From Oxalobacteraceae bacterium OM1 (GTDB lineage: Bacteria; Pseudomonadota; Gammaproteobacteria; Burkholderiales; Burkholderiaceae_D), in NCBI GenBank assembly GCA_004570315.1, contig SPQI01000137.1, positions 1-36,198 of the forward strand: a stretch of DNA of 36,198 bases, in the 5' to 3' direction. The notes beneath the pieces are model-generated. The model was given only the letters and a program-made list of their open reading frames with translations. It was not told where the DNA came from and did not search any database. Shown here piece after piece: positions 1 through 8,042 of this stretch. The number at the start of each line of letters is the position of its first letter. Positions within the stretch are counted from its first letter, which is position 1. The translations under genes and the position numbers were made by a program.

Positions 1-329
1 AGGCAATCCCTGCCTGGCTGGGCCGCATTGCATGTGCCGCTCAGCGTGATCTTGCGGCGCGCACCGATCCGTTCCGTCAGACCGGACATACCGGTCGATT
101 CAATCTCGGGACAATCGGCACACGTGCGTCCACCGGCTAAGTCAACGCCCGACATCGGCGAAGCACGTTGCCGTGGCCGTACGCGGTTCGCGCGGCGCGG
201 CCCAAGGCGCCCAACTTTGCAGGCATGGTCACGACGTTGTGCATGGTGCTGCGCGTCGAACGCGTGCAGGCGTGCCCCAGCATCAGCGGCGTCCTCAGCA
301 CGCCGAAGCGTCGCCGCAGGACTGTCGGG
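1..329. other. Left edge without a supported gene
   Basis: I find no convincing coding region here. Several short open frames exist on the plus strand, but their composition is that of GC-rich shadow frames (Arg/Pro/Ala-rich, no domain signal). A minus-strand frame ending at 137 contains a LGHAxTRSTRS-like stretch that loosely recalls the end of a tyrosine recombinase; it is too weak to call. The region lies downstream of the broken SGNH gene. Confidence 0.4.
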
Positions 330-1279
330 TCACTGAATCATTGGCCGTTCGCCCACCGCAACGGCTGCTCCGCTCATCACCATTGGCGCGTCGGCGCTGG
401 CAAAGGCGGCCGCATATTTTTCTGCCAGCTTGTGGTAGCCCTGGCGCGTCGGATGGATTTCGTTCTGCCAGTCGTGGTCCGGTCCACGCGTTCCGGGCGC
501 GGCAGCGGTCAATATGTGGCGCGTCTCGACTACGTGCAGGACCGGATACTTTTGCGCGGCTGCCTGGATAATGAGAGCAAGGCGGTCGATGAACAGGTGG
601 GCTATCGCCGTCCAGTCGCTGTCCGGGATGCCATACGCGCGCAGCGCAGGGTACAGCCAGGGTCCCATCTGAATCGGCGCCGTGGCGGCCGGTGCATTGC
701 GCGGTGTCGGATAGTCGTCAGGTGAATATAGACCGGCACGTCGCGGTTTTGCGATGCGTCTGACTGCAGCAGTGCCATCAGAAAATCGAATTGCGGCGCA
801 AGGTGGTCGGTGAAGAGCCGCCAACCGGCGTCGCTGACGTAGCGCCCCACCCCGGGCCCGGGTCCCCATTCCTACCGGGCCAGCAGCAGTCGGCGGTGTG
901 GCGGCACGGGGTCGCCGAACTTATCGATGGGGAGCACGCCAATGGCATCAATCAAATCATTCCCGCCGGCCGACAGAAAGATCGCATTCCAGCGCCAGGC
1001 CCGCGGGCCGGCCACCAAGACGGCAAATTGTGGATCGGCCCGCCAATTCACCATGTGCGCCAAGGTATCCCCGGGATGGGCGCAGTTCACGATGCAGGTC
1101 GGCAGGGCGAATGTCATTTCCATCAGCAGATTCGTTGTTGCAAACGGCGGCAACGCGCCGATTGAGAACCAGGAGTCGCCTTGCGCGAGAATTTGCACCG
1201 GTTCCGCAATCCCGGAAAAACCGATGTCACCGTCACCGTACAGGATGGCACCCGGCCCAACAATGCGTGGTGATTCCAT
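330..1279 (-). pseudogene. SGNH/GDSL-type hydrolase, broken by an in-frame TAG and a frameshift
   Basis: The start is ATG at 1279, preceded by a GAGGA ribosome site. The first segment (135 residues) carries the SGNH block I motif GDSWFSIG with the nucleophile Ser at about residue 36, and later an SAGGNDLID block with the conserved Asn. A TAG at 872-874 stops this frame, but the same frame continues directly into a plausible middle part (YVSDAGWRLF, then QFDFLMALLQ) down to about 725. There a one-base slip, around 712-728, moves the reading to the frame that ends at 330. That last segment has YPTPRN and the C-terminal NEIHPTRQGY block with the catalytic His. Put together it would be a protein of about 315 residues. 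SGNH enzymes hydrolyse esters and lipids; the substrate is unknown here. The gene lies 31 bp after the DUF2235 locus, so the two were probably one operon. Two lesions make a pseudogene the best reading; assembly error is the alternative. Confidence 0.75.
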
Positions 1280-1310
1280 AGCGTCCTCGATGTGTGTTAG
1301 CGCTTGGCCG

Positions 1311-2072
1311 TCATGTCGCAACGTGCGGCACGGAGCGGTCGGAACGCGGTCGCTTCGCCACCGCACAGACCACCATTCCAAGACTGAGTAGAAGGGCGCC
1401 CCACTTGATGCAGTTACAGACGGCCATGAGGAGCGCACGCACTGGCCCGAGAATCGCAACGTCGCGGGTTGCGAGGAATGCGAGCGTGCTGAGGTTTTCC
1501 AAAATGTCGGCGAGCACTGCAACCAGCGGCACGAAGCCGACTTTGCAACGGTGGAGCAGCGACGGCGCCTGGCCCGCGTGCCGCCAACCGGCAAGCCGGA
1601 AGAACGCCCAGCCTGCCAACAGGCCGAGGATCCACCCGTAGACGGCGATGAGCGCACAGTCAAACAGGATCGCCAGGCTGGCATAGCCCAAATCGAGCCC
1701 GGGGACCAACGGCGTTGCGCCCGCCAGCACGTCGCGCGGATGGCGCAGCAACATGCGCTGGAAGGCATCGAACTCCAGACCGCCACGGAATCCGGCCGAC
1801 AGCGACAGGGCGTTCCAGTCCATGTGGCCGGTAAGTGCAGCCCGGGCGCACCAACCGCTGCACCACATCAGGATTGCGGCAAGCAGCGCGAATGCCGGCA
1901 GATGCTGCCATTGGTGCGGTTGGCCCCACTGGGAGCGCACCGGACGCCCCGTCGCAGCGACGCCGGCGTCCACCGCCTGCACCGCCACGCCTCCCGTGTC
2001 CCGGGGCCGCACGTCCCGCACGGCCAGTCCGGCAATTCCCCAATACGGCGTGACATAGCACTCGTCGTGCAC
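1311..2072 (-). CDS. Multi-pass membrane segment, probably the severed C-terminus of the DUF2235 protein
   Basis: As a separate gene it would begin with GTG at 2072 and encode 253 residues. It has four hydrophobic stretches: one about residues 60-85, one about 130-165, one around the LVAVLADILENLSTLAFLA stretch, and one near the C-terminus. No catalytic motif is visible. The frame is identical to that of the upstream DUF2235 gene and is separated from it only by the TAG at 2103-2105. The residues just after the TAG (HDECYVTPYW, then GLAVRDVRP) look like the end of a DUF2235 catalytic domain rather than a new N-terminus, and I see no ribosome site before 2072. I therefore infer that 1311-3014 was one gene of about 568 codons, with a hydrolase domain anchored by a C-terminal membrane domain. 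A separate small membrane protein is the alternative. Confidence 0.55.
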   Translation of the reverse strand: MHDECYVTPYWGIAGLAVRDVRPRDTGGVAVQAVDAGVAATGRPVRSQWGQPHQWQHLPAFALLAAILMWCSGWCARAALTGHMDWNALSLSAGFRGGLEFDAFQRMLLRHPRDVLAGATPLVPGLDLGYASLAILFDCALIAVYGWILGLLAGWAFFRLAGWRHAGQAPSLLHRCKVGFVPLVAVLADILENLSTLAFLATRDVAILGPVRALLMAVCNCIKWGALLLSLGMVVCAVAKRPRSDRSVPHVAT

Positions 2073-2102
2073 GAGCGGTTGGCCGGCGAGTGGCGCGGTG
2101 GC

Positions 2103-3014
2103 CTAGGCAGCGCACGCACGCACGCCTTGGGGACTGAGGCGCAATCCCTTTGCGCGAGCCTCATTGAGCAACCAGAAGAAGGGCTGGTCGGACAGCTGTC
2201 CGCCAGGCTGCCCCGGCACGGGCGGTCGATAGCCGCCGCCAACATCACTGTGTACGCCGCGAAACCAGCGCTGCTCAACCGTCTGATCGGTGCCCGGGAT
2301 TGGGCCGTTGTTCTCCCAATAGAGGCGCGGACGGAAGCTGGCGCGGTGCTCATCCAGTGCCAGCGCTTGACGGACATGGACCATGCGCTTGCCACGAACA
2401 AAGCCATCGCTGGTAATCCGCGTTTCCAACAAGAGTGGCAAGCCAACGGAGGCGACCGTGTCCCAGACGCCCACAAAATGGATGCGGGCCGCAGCGCATT
2501 GCGGGGCGCCGAACTGCTCGCGGATCTGGGTGGCGACCGCAGCGCGGGTCCGTTTGCCGCGCGCCTCGGGCTTCGCAAAGTACACGTTGAGCAGCGTGGG
2601 AATGAGAGCGGCGCTGTGGCGCTGCAAGATGCCGAACAGATTCACCATGCCGGCAACGGCCCGGACGGTGAATGCCCCGCGTGAGAAGCCGAAGAGAAAA
2701 ACGGTGTCACCGGGCGCATAGTGTTCGATCAGAAACTGGTACGCGCTCCCAACGTTTTCGTAGATGCCCTTGCCGGACGCGAGGCCTTGCAGCCGCGCCC
2801 ACTTGCGGCTCAGCGCATCCCACGCCGTCGTGGCCGGCATTTGATCTGGTGCGCCGACGCCCGGGTCGTAGTAGAGCAGCTGATCGGTGGCGCCCAGGTC
2901 TAGCAGATCCACCAGGCGCAGCACATTGGTGTCGTGCACGCGTCCGGTAAATGTATTGTTCGTGCCGTCACAGCAAAGAATTAGCTGCCTGCATGCATGC
3001 TCTTGTGCATTCAT
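2103..3014 (-). CDS. DUF2235 (Tle1-like) alpha/beta hydrolase domain protein, probably truncated by TAG
   Basis: This 303-residue protein starts at ATG 3014 with a GAGG site in front. It shows the DUF2235 signature: CDGTNNTF at residues 15-22, the nucleophile elbow GFSRGAF with Ser at about 111, a VGVWDTV segment with the likely catalytic Asp, and GVHSDVGGGY with the likely His. DUF2235 enzymes include the Tle1 phospholipase effectors of type VI secretion. Whether this one is an effector cannot be told, because no T6SS gene, VgrG or PAAR is in the window. The frame ends at a TAG (2103-2105), yet the same frame continues open to 1311 with plausible protein sequence, so this is likely a nonsense-interrupted longer gene. 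The catalytic residues are all upstream of the TAG. It is the first gene of a minus-strand group followed by the SGNH pseudogene. Confidence 0.8.
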   Translation of the reverse strand: MNAQEHACRQLILCCDGTNNTFTGRVHDTNVLRLVDLLDLGATDQLLYYDPGVGAPDQMPATTAWDALSRKWARLQGLASGKGIYENVGSAYQFLIEHYAPGDTVFLFGFSRGAFTVRAVAGMVNLFGILQRHSAALIPTLLNVYFAKPEARGKRTRAAVATQIREQFGAPQCAAARIHFVGVWDTVASVGLPLLLETRITSDGFVRGKRMVHVRQALALDEHRASFRPRLYWENNGPIPGTDQTVEQRWFRGVHSDVGGGYRPPVPGQPGGQLSDQPFFWLLNEARAKGLRLSPQGVRACAA

Positions 3015-3380
3015 GCCTGCCTCGCGCTCTGACTGCTAGTTGGCGAACTACGATGCCCGGCTGACCCGATCGGGCGGTGCAGGCGTGCCTGCACATGGGA
3101 CGCAACGTGCGAAGGTGCCGCCACCTTGACGCGCGCGCCGTCCTGCAACGCGTCGAGTGTGCGCCCGCCTCGAAGCGAAGCTTTGAGCGGACGCAAGGTG
3201 CGCACCGACCATAATTGTCACGACGCTGAACAGTATGGATCGGCGAACGGGCAGGCACGCAGCCAGCCCGCCAGGAACTGAGCGCGTGCCTGATTCCGCG
3301 CGTACCCCATTCCCGGCGGCATGGCACGCGACGCTAGCGCAGCCACGCATGTCCGCGGCACTATCGGCGCCGCCGACCGA
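3015..3380. other. Intergenic region upstream of the DUF2235 gene
   Basis: These 366 bases separate the stop of the secreted esterase gene (transcribed toward this gap) from the DUF2235 start. Short open frames here have no recognisable domain and overlap one another. I see no clear terminator hairpin with a T-run and no strong promoter hexamers. It presumably carries the DUF2235 promoter. Confidence 0.4.
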
Positions 3381-4961
3381 TCAGTAACTACAGTTCGGAA
3401 ATGCCCCAGTGTCAAAGAAGCTGAGCACCTTGGCGGCGGCCTGGCTAAACACACCCGTGTTGGCCGCGCTATATTCGGCATAGAAGCCGTGGTCCGCGTT
3501 CGTGACACCACACAATGCCGAGTTAGTCGGACCCGCTTTACTCGTAAATGCGCTCGACTGCGTAAAGGGCACCAAGGTATCGGCAGTGCCGTGCTGAACG
3601 AAGAATTTGGTGCTCCGGGACGCACTCCACAGCGAGGTCGGGGAAACGCCTGCCGCCGCATTTCCGTTCAGGTAGAGACTGATATATGGCAGCAGCGTCG
3701 CCGTATTGGCACCGCTCGCCAAATCGCTCACGGGATAGAGCGTTGCCACCTTGCCGAGGTCCTTGGTACTGCCAATTAGATTGAGCAAGTGGCCGCCTGC
3801 CGACACACCAAAGTAGTTCACGTTAGCGGTATCAACCCGGAACGCATTCATCGTCGCTGGCGACTTCACCAAGCTGATGAAATCGTCAATGTCGTTCTGT
3901 TGCTCAGGCGACGCATAACCATAGGCGGTCAGGGCATAGGCCGGCGCGAACACGACGTATTTACCGGCGCCGCTATTCTGGGTAAACGCGGTATTGTACT
4001 TTTGCAGTTTTTCAATGAAGCCTGCACGCCAAGCACCGCCATGCACGCTCACAATGGCCGGATAGTAGCCCGTGGTCGAGTACCCCGGCGGCAGAAAGAC
4101 ATGCGCTAGCAGCATGCGGCCGGAACGGTTGTACCAGACCACGTACTTGTGCACATACCCGCCACCGGCCAGCGCGTTCGACTCGCCCAGCACTTTCGAC
4201 GGTGCATAGGCGCCGCTGGCGGGCGTCTCCCAGCGTGGACCGACCGCCGACGTGCCGCCGTTGGTCAGGTTGTCCAGCCGTGCGAAGGCATCGTTGAACG
4301 AGTTCGCCGTATCGGTGACGCGCCGGATCACGGTCTGCGTGTCTTGGTAATCCAACGCACGGTTGCGTCCCAGCTGCAGGCGCGCAGCGGCCTCCAGCAT
4401 CGTCATCTTATTGTGAAACTTGTCGCCGCCGGCTGCGGGTGCGGTTCCATCGGCAGCGGCCAACATCGCATTCACGAGATCACCGGGCGTCGTAAAGACA
4501 CCCGAGCGGACTTGACACTGCCAATAGTTCAGTCCGCTCATGTCTTCCACCCCCGCCTTGCCGAGGATGTAGACATACATGTATTCCACAAATTCGTCCC
4601 AGCCAGTCACCGTGGAGGACATATCGCAGGTAGCGGCCAGGCCACTTGTGAAGTTGCCGTTTGCATCCGTCACCAGATTGACCGGCGACAGATTCGAGGT
4701 TGCCATGGCTTTCGCGATGTAGTTGACCGCTTGGGCCACTGTCGCAGTGTCGGCGAGGCCATTGCCGGGTGCCGACCAGTAGTTCAGTCCGCCCAGGTCC
4801 GGCGCGCGACCGAACACCGCCAGATACGCTTTGGCCACACTCATCTGTTTTGCCGTCAACGCCGGATAGCCCTGGACGGCAGTGGGCATGGTCATCAAGG
4901 TCGCATGGGCCGTGGTCGCGGCACCCACAGCGAACGCCATCGCTAGAATCTTTTTCAACAT
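3381..4961 (-). CDS. Secreted DUF4214-domain protein with HGG-type esterase/lipase domain
   Basis: The protein has 526 residues. Residues 1-20 are a Sec signal peptide ending AHA. Two DUF4214-type segments follow: AYLAVFGRAPDLGGLNYW at about 45-62 and YVYILGKAGVEDMSGLNYW at about 129-147. Family members with this element are usually secreted, and it often accompanies exported enzymes. The C-terminal half (about 270-526) is an alpha/beta hydrolase of the hormone-sensitive-lipase or BD-FAE kind: oxyanion-hole motif HGGAW at 307-311, nucleophile GVSAGG with Ser387, Asp461 in HGTADTLVP, and His491 in NADHGF. It should hydrolyse a carboxylic ester outside the cytoplasm; the substrate is unknown. 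It stands alone, with gaps of 366 and 186 bp to its neighbours. The nearby T2SS/MSHA-like operon makes it a candidate secretion substrate, which is inference from proximity only. Confidence 0.88.
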   Translation of the reverse strand: MLKKILAMAFAVGAATTAHATLMTMPTAVQGYPALTAKQMSVAKAYLAVFGRAPDLGGLNYWSAPGNGLADTATVAQAVNYIAKAMATSNLSPVNLVTDANGNFTSGLAATCDMSSTVTGWDEFVEYMYVYILGKAGVEDMSGLNYWQCQVRSGVFTTPGDLVNAMLAAADGTAPAAGGDKFHNKMTMLEAAARLQLGRNRALDYQDTQTVIRRVTDTANSFNDAFARLDNLTNGGTSAVGPRWETPASGAYAPSKVLGESNALAGGGYVHKYVVWYNRSGRMLLAHVFLPPGYSTTGYYPAIVSVHGGAWRAGFIEKLQKYNTAFTQNSGAGKYVVFAPAYALTAYGYASPEQQNDIDDFISLVKSPATMNAFRVDTANVNYFGVSAGGHLLNLIGSTKDLGKVATLYPVSDLASGANTATLLPYISLYLNGNAAAGVSPTSLWSASRSTKFFVQHGTADTLVPFTQSSAFTSKAGPTNSALCGVTNADHGFYAEYSAANTGVFSQAAAKVLSFFDTGAFPNCSY

Positions 4962-5147
4962 AAGCTCAACTCAACAAGAGAAAAAAGGGCCAGTCCCCGC
5001 CGGCTCAGGGCTGCAACCAGTTATCGTCGGGACGGCCCGCCAACGAAACGCGCTCGATCGAATGCACGAGCGTCGTTCGTGGCGACATGGTTCGGGCGCT
5101 GCCCGACCCGAACTGCACCCGGCAGCACACCGATACGACACCTGCGG

Positions 5148-6341
5148 TCAGGGTTGCTGCGACAGGCGCCAGTTCAAGTAGTTGTACTCGTTGTAACCGT
5201 CGAACAGCGACGGCTCGAAATTGAGGAACTCGCCGTATTCATTCCACTGGGAGATCACGACGGGATACCGTGCCGCCTCGTAGGGCGTGATATTGAGAAA
5301 ACGCAGGCGCACGGCTTCGCAGGCCTTGTAGTTAGCATTGCTCATCTCCGCCTCGCGCTTGCCATAGCGGTCGCTGAAATGCCAGCGATAGCGGCTGCCG
5401 TAGCTGCTTTTGAGGGAGTCCTGAACGCCAAAGCTGGGACACCAGTTGCCCTGGGCGTCATAATCGGACGTCAGGGGACTCGGCGGCGGATACGGCACCC
5501 CGCTTGCGGCCGAGCGGTAGATGTTCGGATACTGGAGCATGTTGGCCGGCGCGTTATCCATCGCCGCCAGATTATCGATCCAGAGGATGTCGGTTTGGGC
5601 GCCCATCCAGCTCAGGACGGCCTGCTTCTGTGCGTCCGACATGCCGGTATTGCCGGGCAAACCCTCCGTCAATACGACGATCTTGCCTTCCACGGTTTTC
5701 AGCGTGGTGGCGTCGGTCATCGTGCGCAGCCATGAGACCATGTCTTGCAATTTGGTGAGGACGGCCTGACCACGGTTCGCGTCCGACAGGCGTTCATAGT
5801 TGTTGATCGACACCAGCGGTGCGACCTGGATCCCCTTCATCCAGGCGGCCCACTTCACGTCGGCAAACATTTGATCCGGCGTCTTCCATCCCGAGCCGCC
5901 CGAGCAGGTCGAGCCGGAAACCCAAGCGCCCCCCCAGCAGGCACCGTAGCCGCTCGCGTTGGCCTCGACGGCCGGCATCAGGAGCACGGCGATCGCCGTC
6001 GTCTTGCTGAGTCCCTGGATCTGCCCCATTTGGGTCAGGTAGACGCTGGAGGATTTCAGCAAGTAGCCATTCTTCCCCCAGTTAAGCGCCCATGTCGGGT
6101 CCGCCGTGCCATTCGACTCCGCGGCCGGCAGGCCGGACCATCCGCCGGCCTGGAAGATCATGATGTTCTTGATCTGCTGCCCGTACGCCGGATTTGCCGT
6201 GCCCTCCCCCGTCGTAGTCAAGACGTTAGTCATGACAGTCGAACTGTCGACCGCCATCGCCTGGCTAGTGAATGCCAATGCACCGCACAACGCAGCCGCC
6301 GCGGTCAGCGTGGATCGTTGCAACACACGAGATACGCTCAT
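5148..6341 (-). CDS. Secreted protein of unknown function, possibly glycosidase-like
   Basis: This 397-residue protein has a signal peptide (residues 1 to about 30, cleavage after QAMA). The mature part is rich in Trp, Tyr and Asn. It contains repeated aromatic segments and, near the C-terminus, VVISQWNEYGEF, which resembles the WNE/WNEW turn at the end of TIM-barrel glycosidase-like domains such as GH99 or DUF5010 proteins. I do not recognise the family with certainty and cannot assign catalytic residues. The start ATG at 6341 has an AAGGA-like site about nine bases upstream. It shares orientation with the secreted esterase downstream, 186 bp away, so the two may be co-regulated. An exported carbohydrate-active enzyme is the leading guess; a structural surface protein is possible. 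Confidence 0.7.
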   Translation of the reverse strand: MSVSRVLQRSTLTAAAALCGALAFTSQAMAVDSSTVMTNVLTTTGEGTANPAYGQQIKNIMIFQAGGWSGLPAAESNGTADPTWALNWGKNGYLLKSSSVYLTQMGQIQGLSKTTAIAVLLMPAVEANASGYGACWGGAWVSGSTCSGGSGWKTPDQMFADVKWAAWMKGIQVAPLVSINNYERLSDANRGQAVLTKLQDMVSWLRTMTDATTLKTVEGKIVVLTEGLPGNTGMSDAQKQAVLSWMGAQTDILWIDNLAAMDNAPANMLQYPNIYRSAASGVPYPPPSPLTSDYDAQGNWCPSFGVQDSLKSSYGSRYRWHFSDRYGKREAEMSNANYKACEAVRLRFLNITPYEAARYPVVISQWNEYGEFLNFEPSLFDGYNEYNYLNWRLSQQP

Positions 6342-6741
6342 GGAGTGAGTCCTTTGTCGTGATAAATGTTGAGGAATAAAGTTGCCGAAAAGGTAATATA
6401 GTGACGTACGGCAACAGCTATGCGGTCATTAGACGCGTTGGCGCGCGCGCCGTGAATCCCATATCGACGGGAGATGTAACCACTTGTAGGGCGTCGCTAA
6501 AAAGTATCGTGCTGGGCGATATGAAGAATCGTCGATGCCGCCGCGACGCCGGCTCGCCGCATGGCACGACGACAAGGATGAGGGGCGCTTTGGGGTTGCA
6601 CTCTGTAACAGCTTCGCCGCGCCGGCGTGGCTGGGTATCCACACGGCACTAAGCGGCACGAGCCGTCGGCGCACGATGCCGGCCCCTGTTTCGTCCCCGC
6701 TCCGAACCTGTCACAAATCCGGGGCCAACTTGACCAAGGCG
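6342..6741. other. Intergenic region between the pilus-like operon and the secreted protein
   Basis: No gene is supported. The half next to 6342 is AT-richer than its surroundings and includes a TATATT element at about 6396-6401, in reverse orientation as ATATTA on the minus strand side. It is the likely promoter region of the secreted protein. I do not see a convincing terminator for the operon that ends at 6742. Confidence 0.35.
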
Positions 6742-7263
6742 CTAATCGGCCGTGTCGCGGAGCAGTGCCGATTTGATTTCGAATTCGAGCACTTCCAGTC
6801 GGTCGTGCGCCGCCCGTTGGTGGCGGACTAAGTGAACGTTTTGCAGGACCGCCTGCATCGCCAGCCTATCCAGATAGGCGGCCAATGCCTCGTTGCTGCG
6901 GGCCTCGCCGCGCAAAGTGATGGATCCCGCCTGCTTATCCGGCTGCAGCTCCAACAGCTCGATGTCGGCGCCGTCCGCGCGTTCGACGGCTTGGAAAACG
7001 CGGTCCCACGGATAACGGATCTCGTTTGCCAGACTCGACCAATGCTTCTCCGCCTCGACGTCGGCGGTCGACGGCGCGCGCGGTCGCTTATCCCGGGCGG
7101 CGCGCAGCAAAGTATCGTAGCGGGACTGATTCGCCACGACTTGCTCGCGCATCTTCCACAGGTAGACGCCCGCTAGGCCGGCGCAAGCGCCGACGATCGC
7201 GATGCAGGCCCACAGGCGCCAGTCGGTCCGCGCACGAGGCTGGAGTAGCTTGGAATCGAGCAT
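6742..7263 (-). CDS. PilN-like bitopic assembly protein of the pilus/T2SS-like operon
   Basis: The gene encodes 173 residues starting MLDSKLL at ATG 7263. That start shares one base with the TGA of the preceding gene (TGATG), which fixes it and implies translational coupling. A single hydrophobic segment near residues 17-37 (LWACIAIVGACAGLAGVYLW) follows a short basic cytoplasmic tail. A charged, partly coiled-coil periplasmic region comes next. The end has the beta-alpha fold pattern of PilN/GspL periplasmic domains (SITLRGEARSNEALAAYLDRL). Such proteins link the cytoplasmic ATPase/PilM platform to the PilO/GspM partner and the secretin. It is the last gene of the operon; its likely partner PilO is at the other end. 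Assignment rests on topology and position, not on strong motifs. Confidence 0.6.
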   Translation of the reverse strand: MLDSKLLQPRARTDWRLWACIAIVGACAGLAGVYLWKMREQVVANQSRYDTLLRAARDKRPRAPSTADVEAEKHWSSLANEIRYPWDRVFQAVERADGADIELLELQPDKQAGSITLRGEARSNEALAAYLDRLAMQAVLQNVHLVRHQRAAHDRLEVLEFEIKSALLRDTAD

Positions 7264-8042
7264 CACGAGGACAGCCCCCCGAGGCCGTATCCGGCAATGT
7301 CTGCCTCCATGCGCGCCGCCGGCCAAAGCGACGCAACGCAGTCCGCAATGTCGCGCCCTGGCTCCGCCATGGAGATATAGCGAACGGCAGACACCTCCTC
7401 CACGTTCGCCTTCATCCGGCTAAGCAGGCGAACCAGTGTTCCCATCGGATTGCCGATCACCGGCTCCACGTCATGGCACAGCAAGCCACCGTGATCGCAT
7501 AACATGGCGGCGCAGGTCGCCGCGTCGTGAAGAAGATTGAGTTGAACCCCATGTCGCGGCAGACGACGCATACTAAAAAAAGTCGCCGGGGAAGCGGGCA
7601 ACAAGGATTGCAGCCGCCATCCATGTGTGCCAAACACATCGACTAGCGCTTGGGTCCAGCCGACCGGCAGGGCGTACGCCAAGCCTGGCATGCCGTATGT
7701 GCGGAATTCAGTGTGTACGAGATATGACGCCGGATCTTCCAGTCCATGGGCGCGCAGGCACGCGGCGCCATAGCGTTGCAGCTCCTCGGGACGCGTCAAT
7801 TCCGCCTGCCAAGGCACGATGGCGGTCAAGGCCACATGATCCGAGACGACCGCCGTCGCGCTGCCGTGCTTGCGCCGCAACGCGATTTCGGATAACGCCG
7901 TGTCGGCCGCCGCGAGAAGCGTCGCTGCGTCGGCCGCCGCCGCGAAGTGCGAACGATGCAGTTCCACGCCGCGCCGATCGACGACGCGGCAGCCCCCAGC
8001 CAGCAGCTGCACCTGGATTCCGTCAGGCCACGAACGTAACAC
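7263..8042 (-). CDS. Putative PilM/MshI-position protein of the pilus-like operon
   Basis: I choose GTG 8042 as start because a perfect AGGAGG lies six bases upstream, inside the end of gspE. The frame is open further, to 8099, but that start would overlap gspE by 77 bases. The product has about 259 residues, no signal peptide and no clear membrane span. It does not show unmistakable actin-fold phosphate motifs. Its position after gspE and directly before the PilN-like gene is where MSHA/T4P operons place MshI- or PilM-like cytoplasmic platform proteins, and size and composition fit. The function is therefore inferred from context: probably a cytoplasmic ring component that docks on the PilN-like protein. 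Stop and next start overlap (TGATG). Confidence 0.5.
   Translation of the reverse strand: MLRSWPDGIQVQLLAGGCRVVDRRGVELHRSHFAAAADAATLLAAADTALSEIALRRKHGSATAVVSDHVALTAIVPWQAELTRPEELQRYGAACLRAHGLEDPASYLVHTEFRTYGMPGLAYALPVGWTQALVDVFGTHGWRLQSLLPASPATFFSMRRLPRHGVQLNLLHDAATCAAMLCDHGGLLCHDVEPVIGNPMGTLVRLLSRMKANVEEVSAVRYISMAEPGRDIADCVASLWPAARMEADIAGYGLGGLSS

Noticed and set aside
137..333. Minus-strand frame with LGHAxTRSTRS resembling the end of a tyrosine recombinase
   Set aside because: Only one short motif matches loosely, the catalytic Arg/His/Tyr context is not recognisable, and the region is open in several frames because of high GC.
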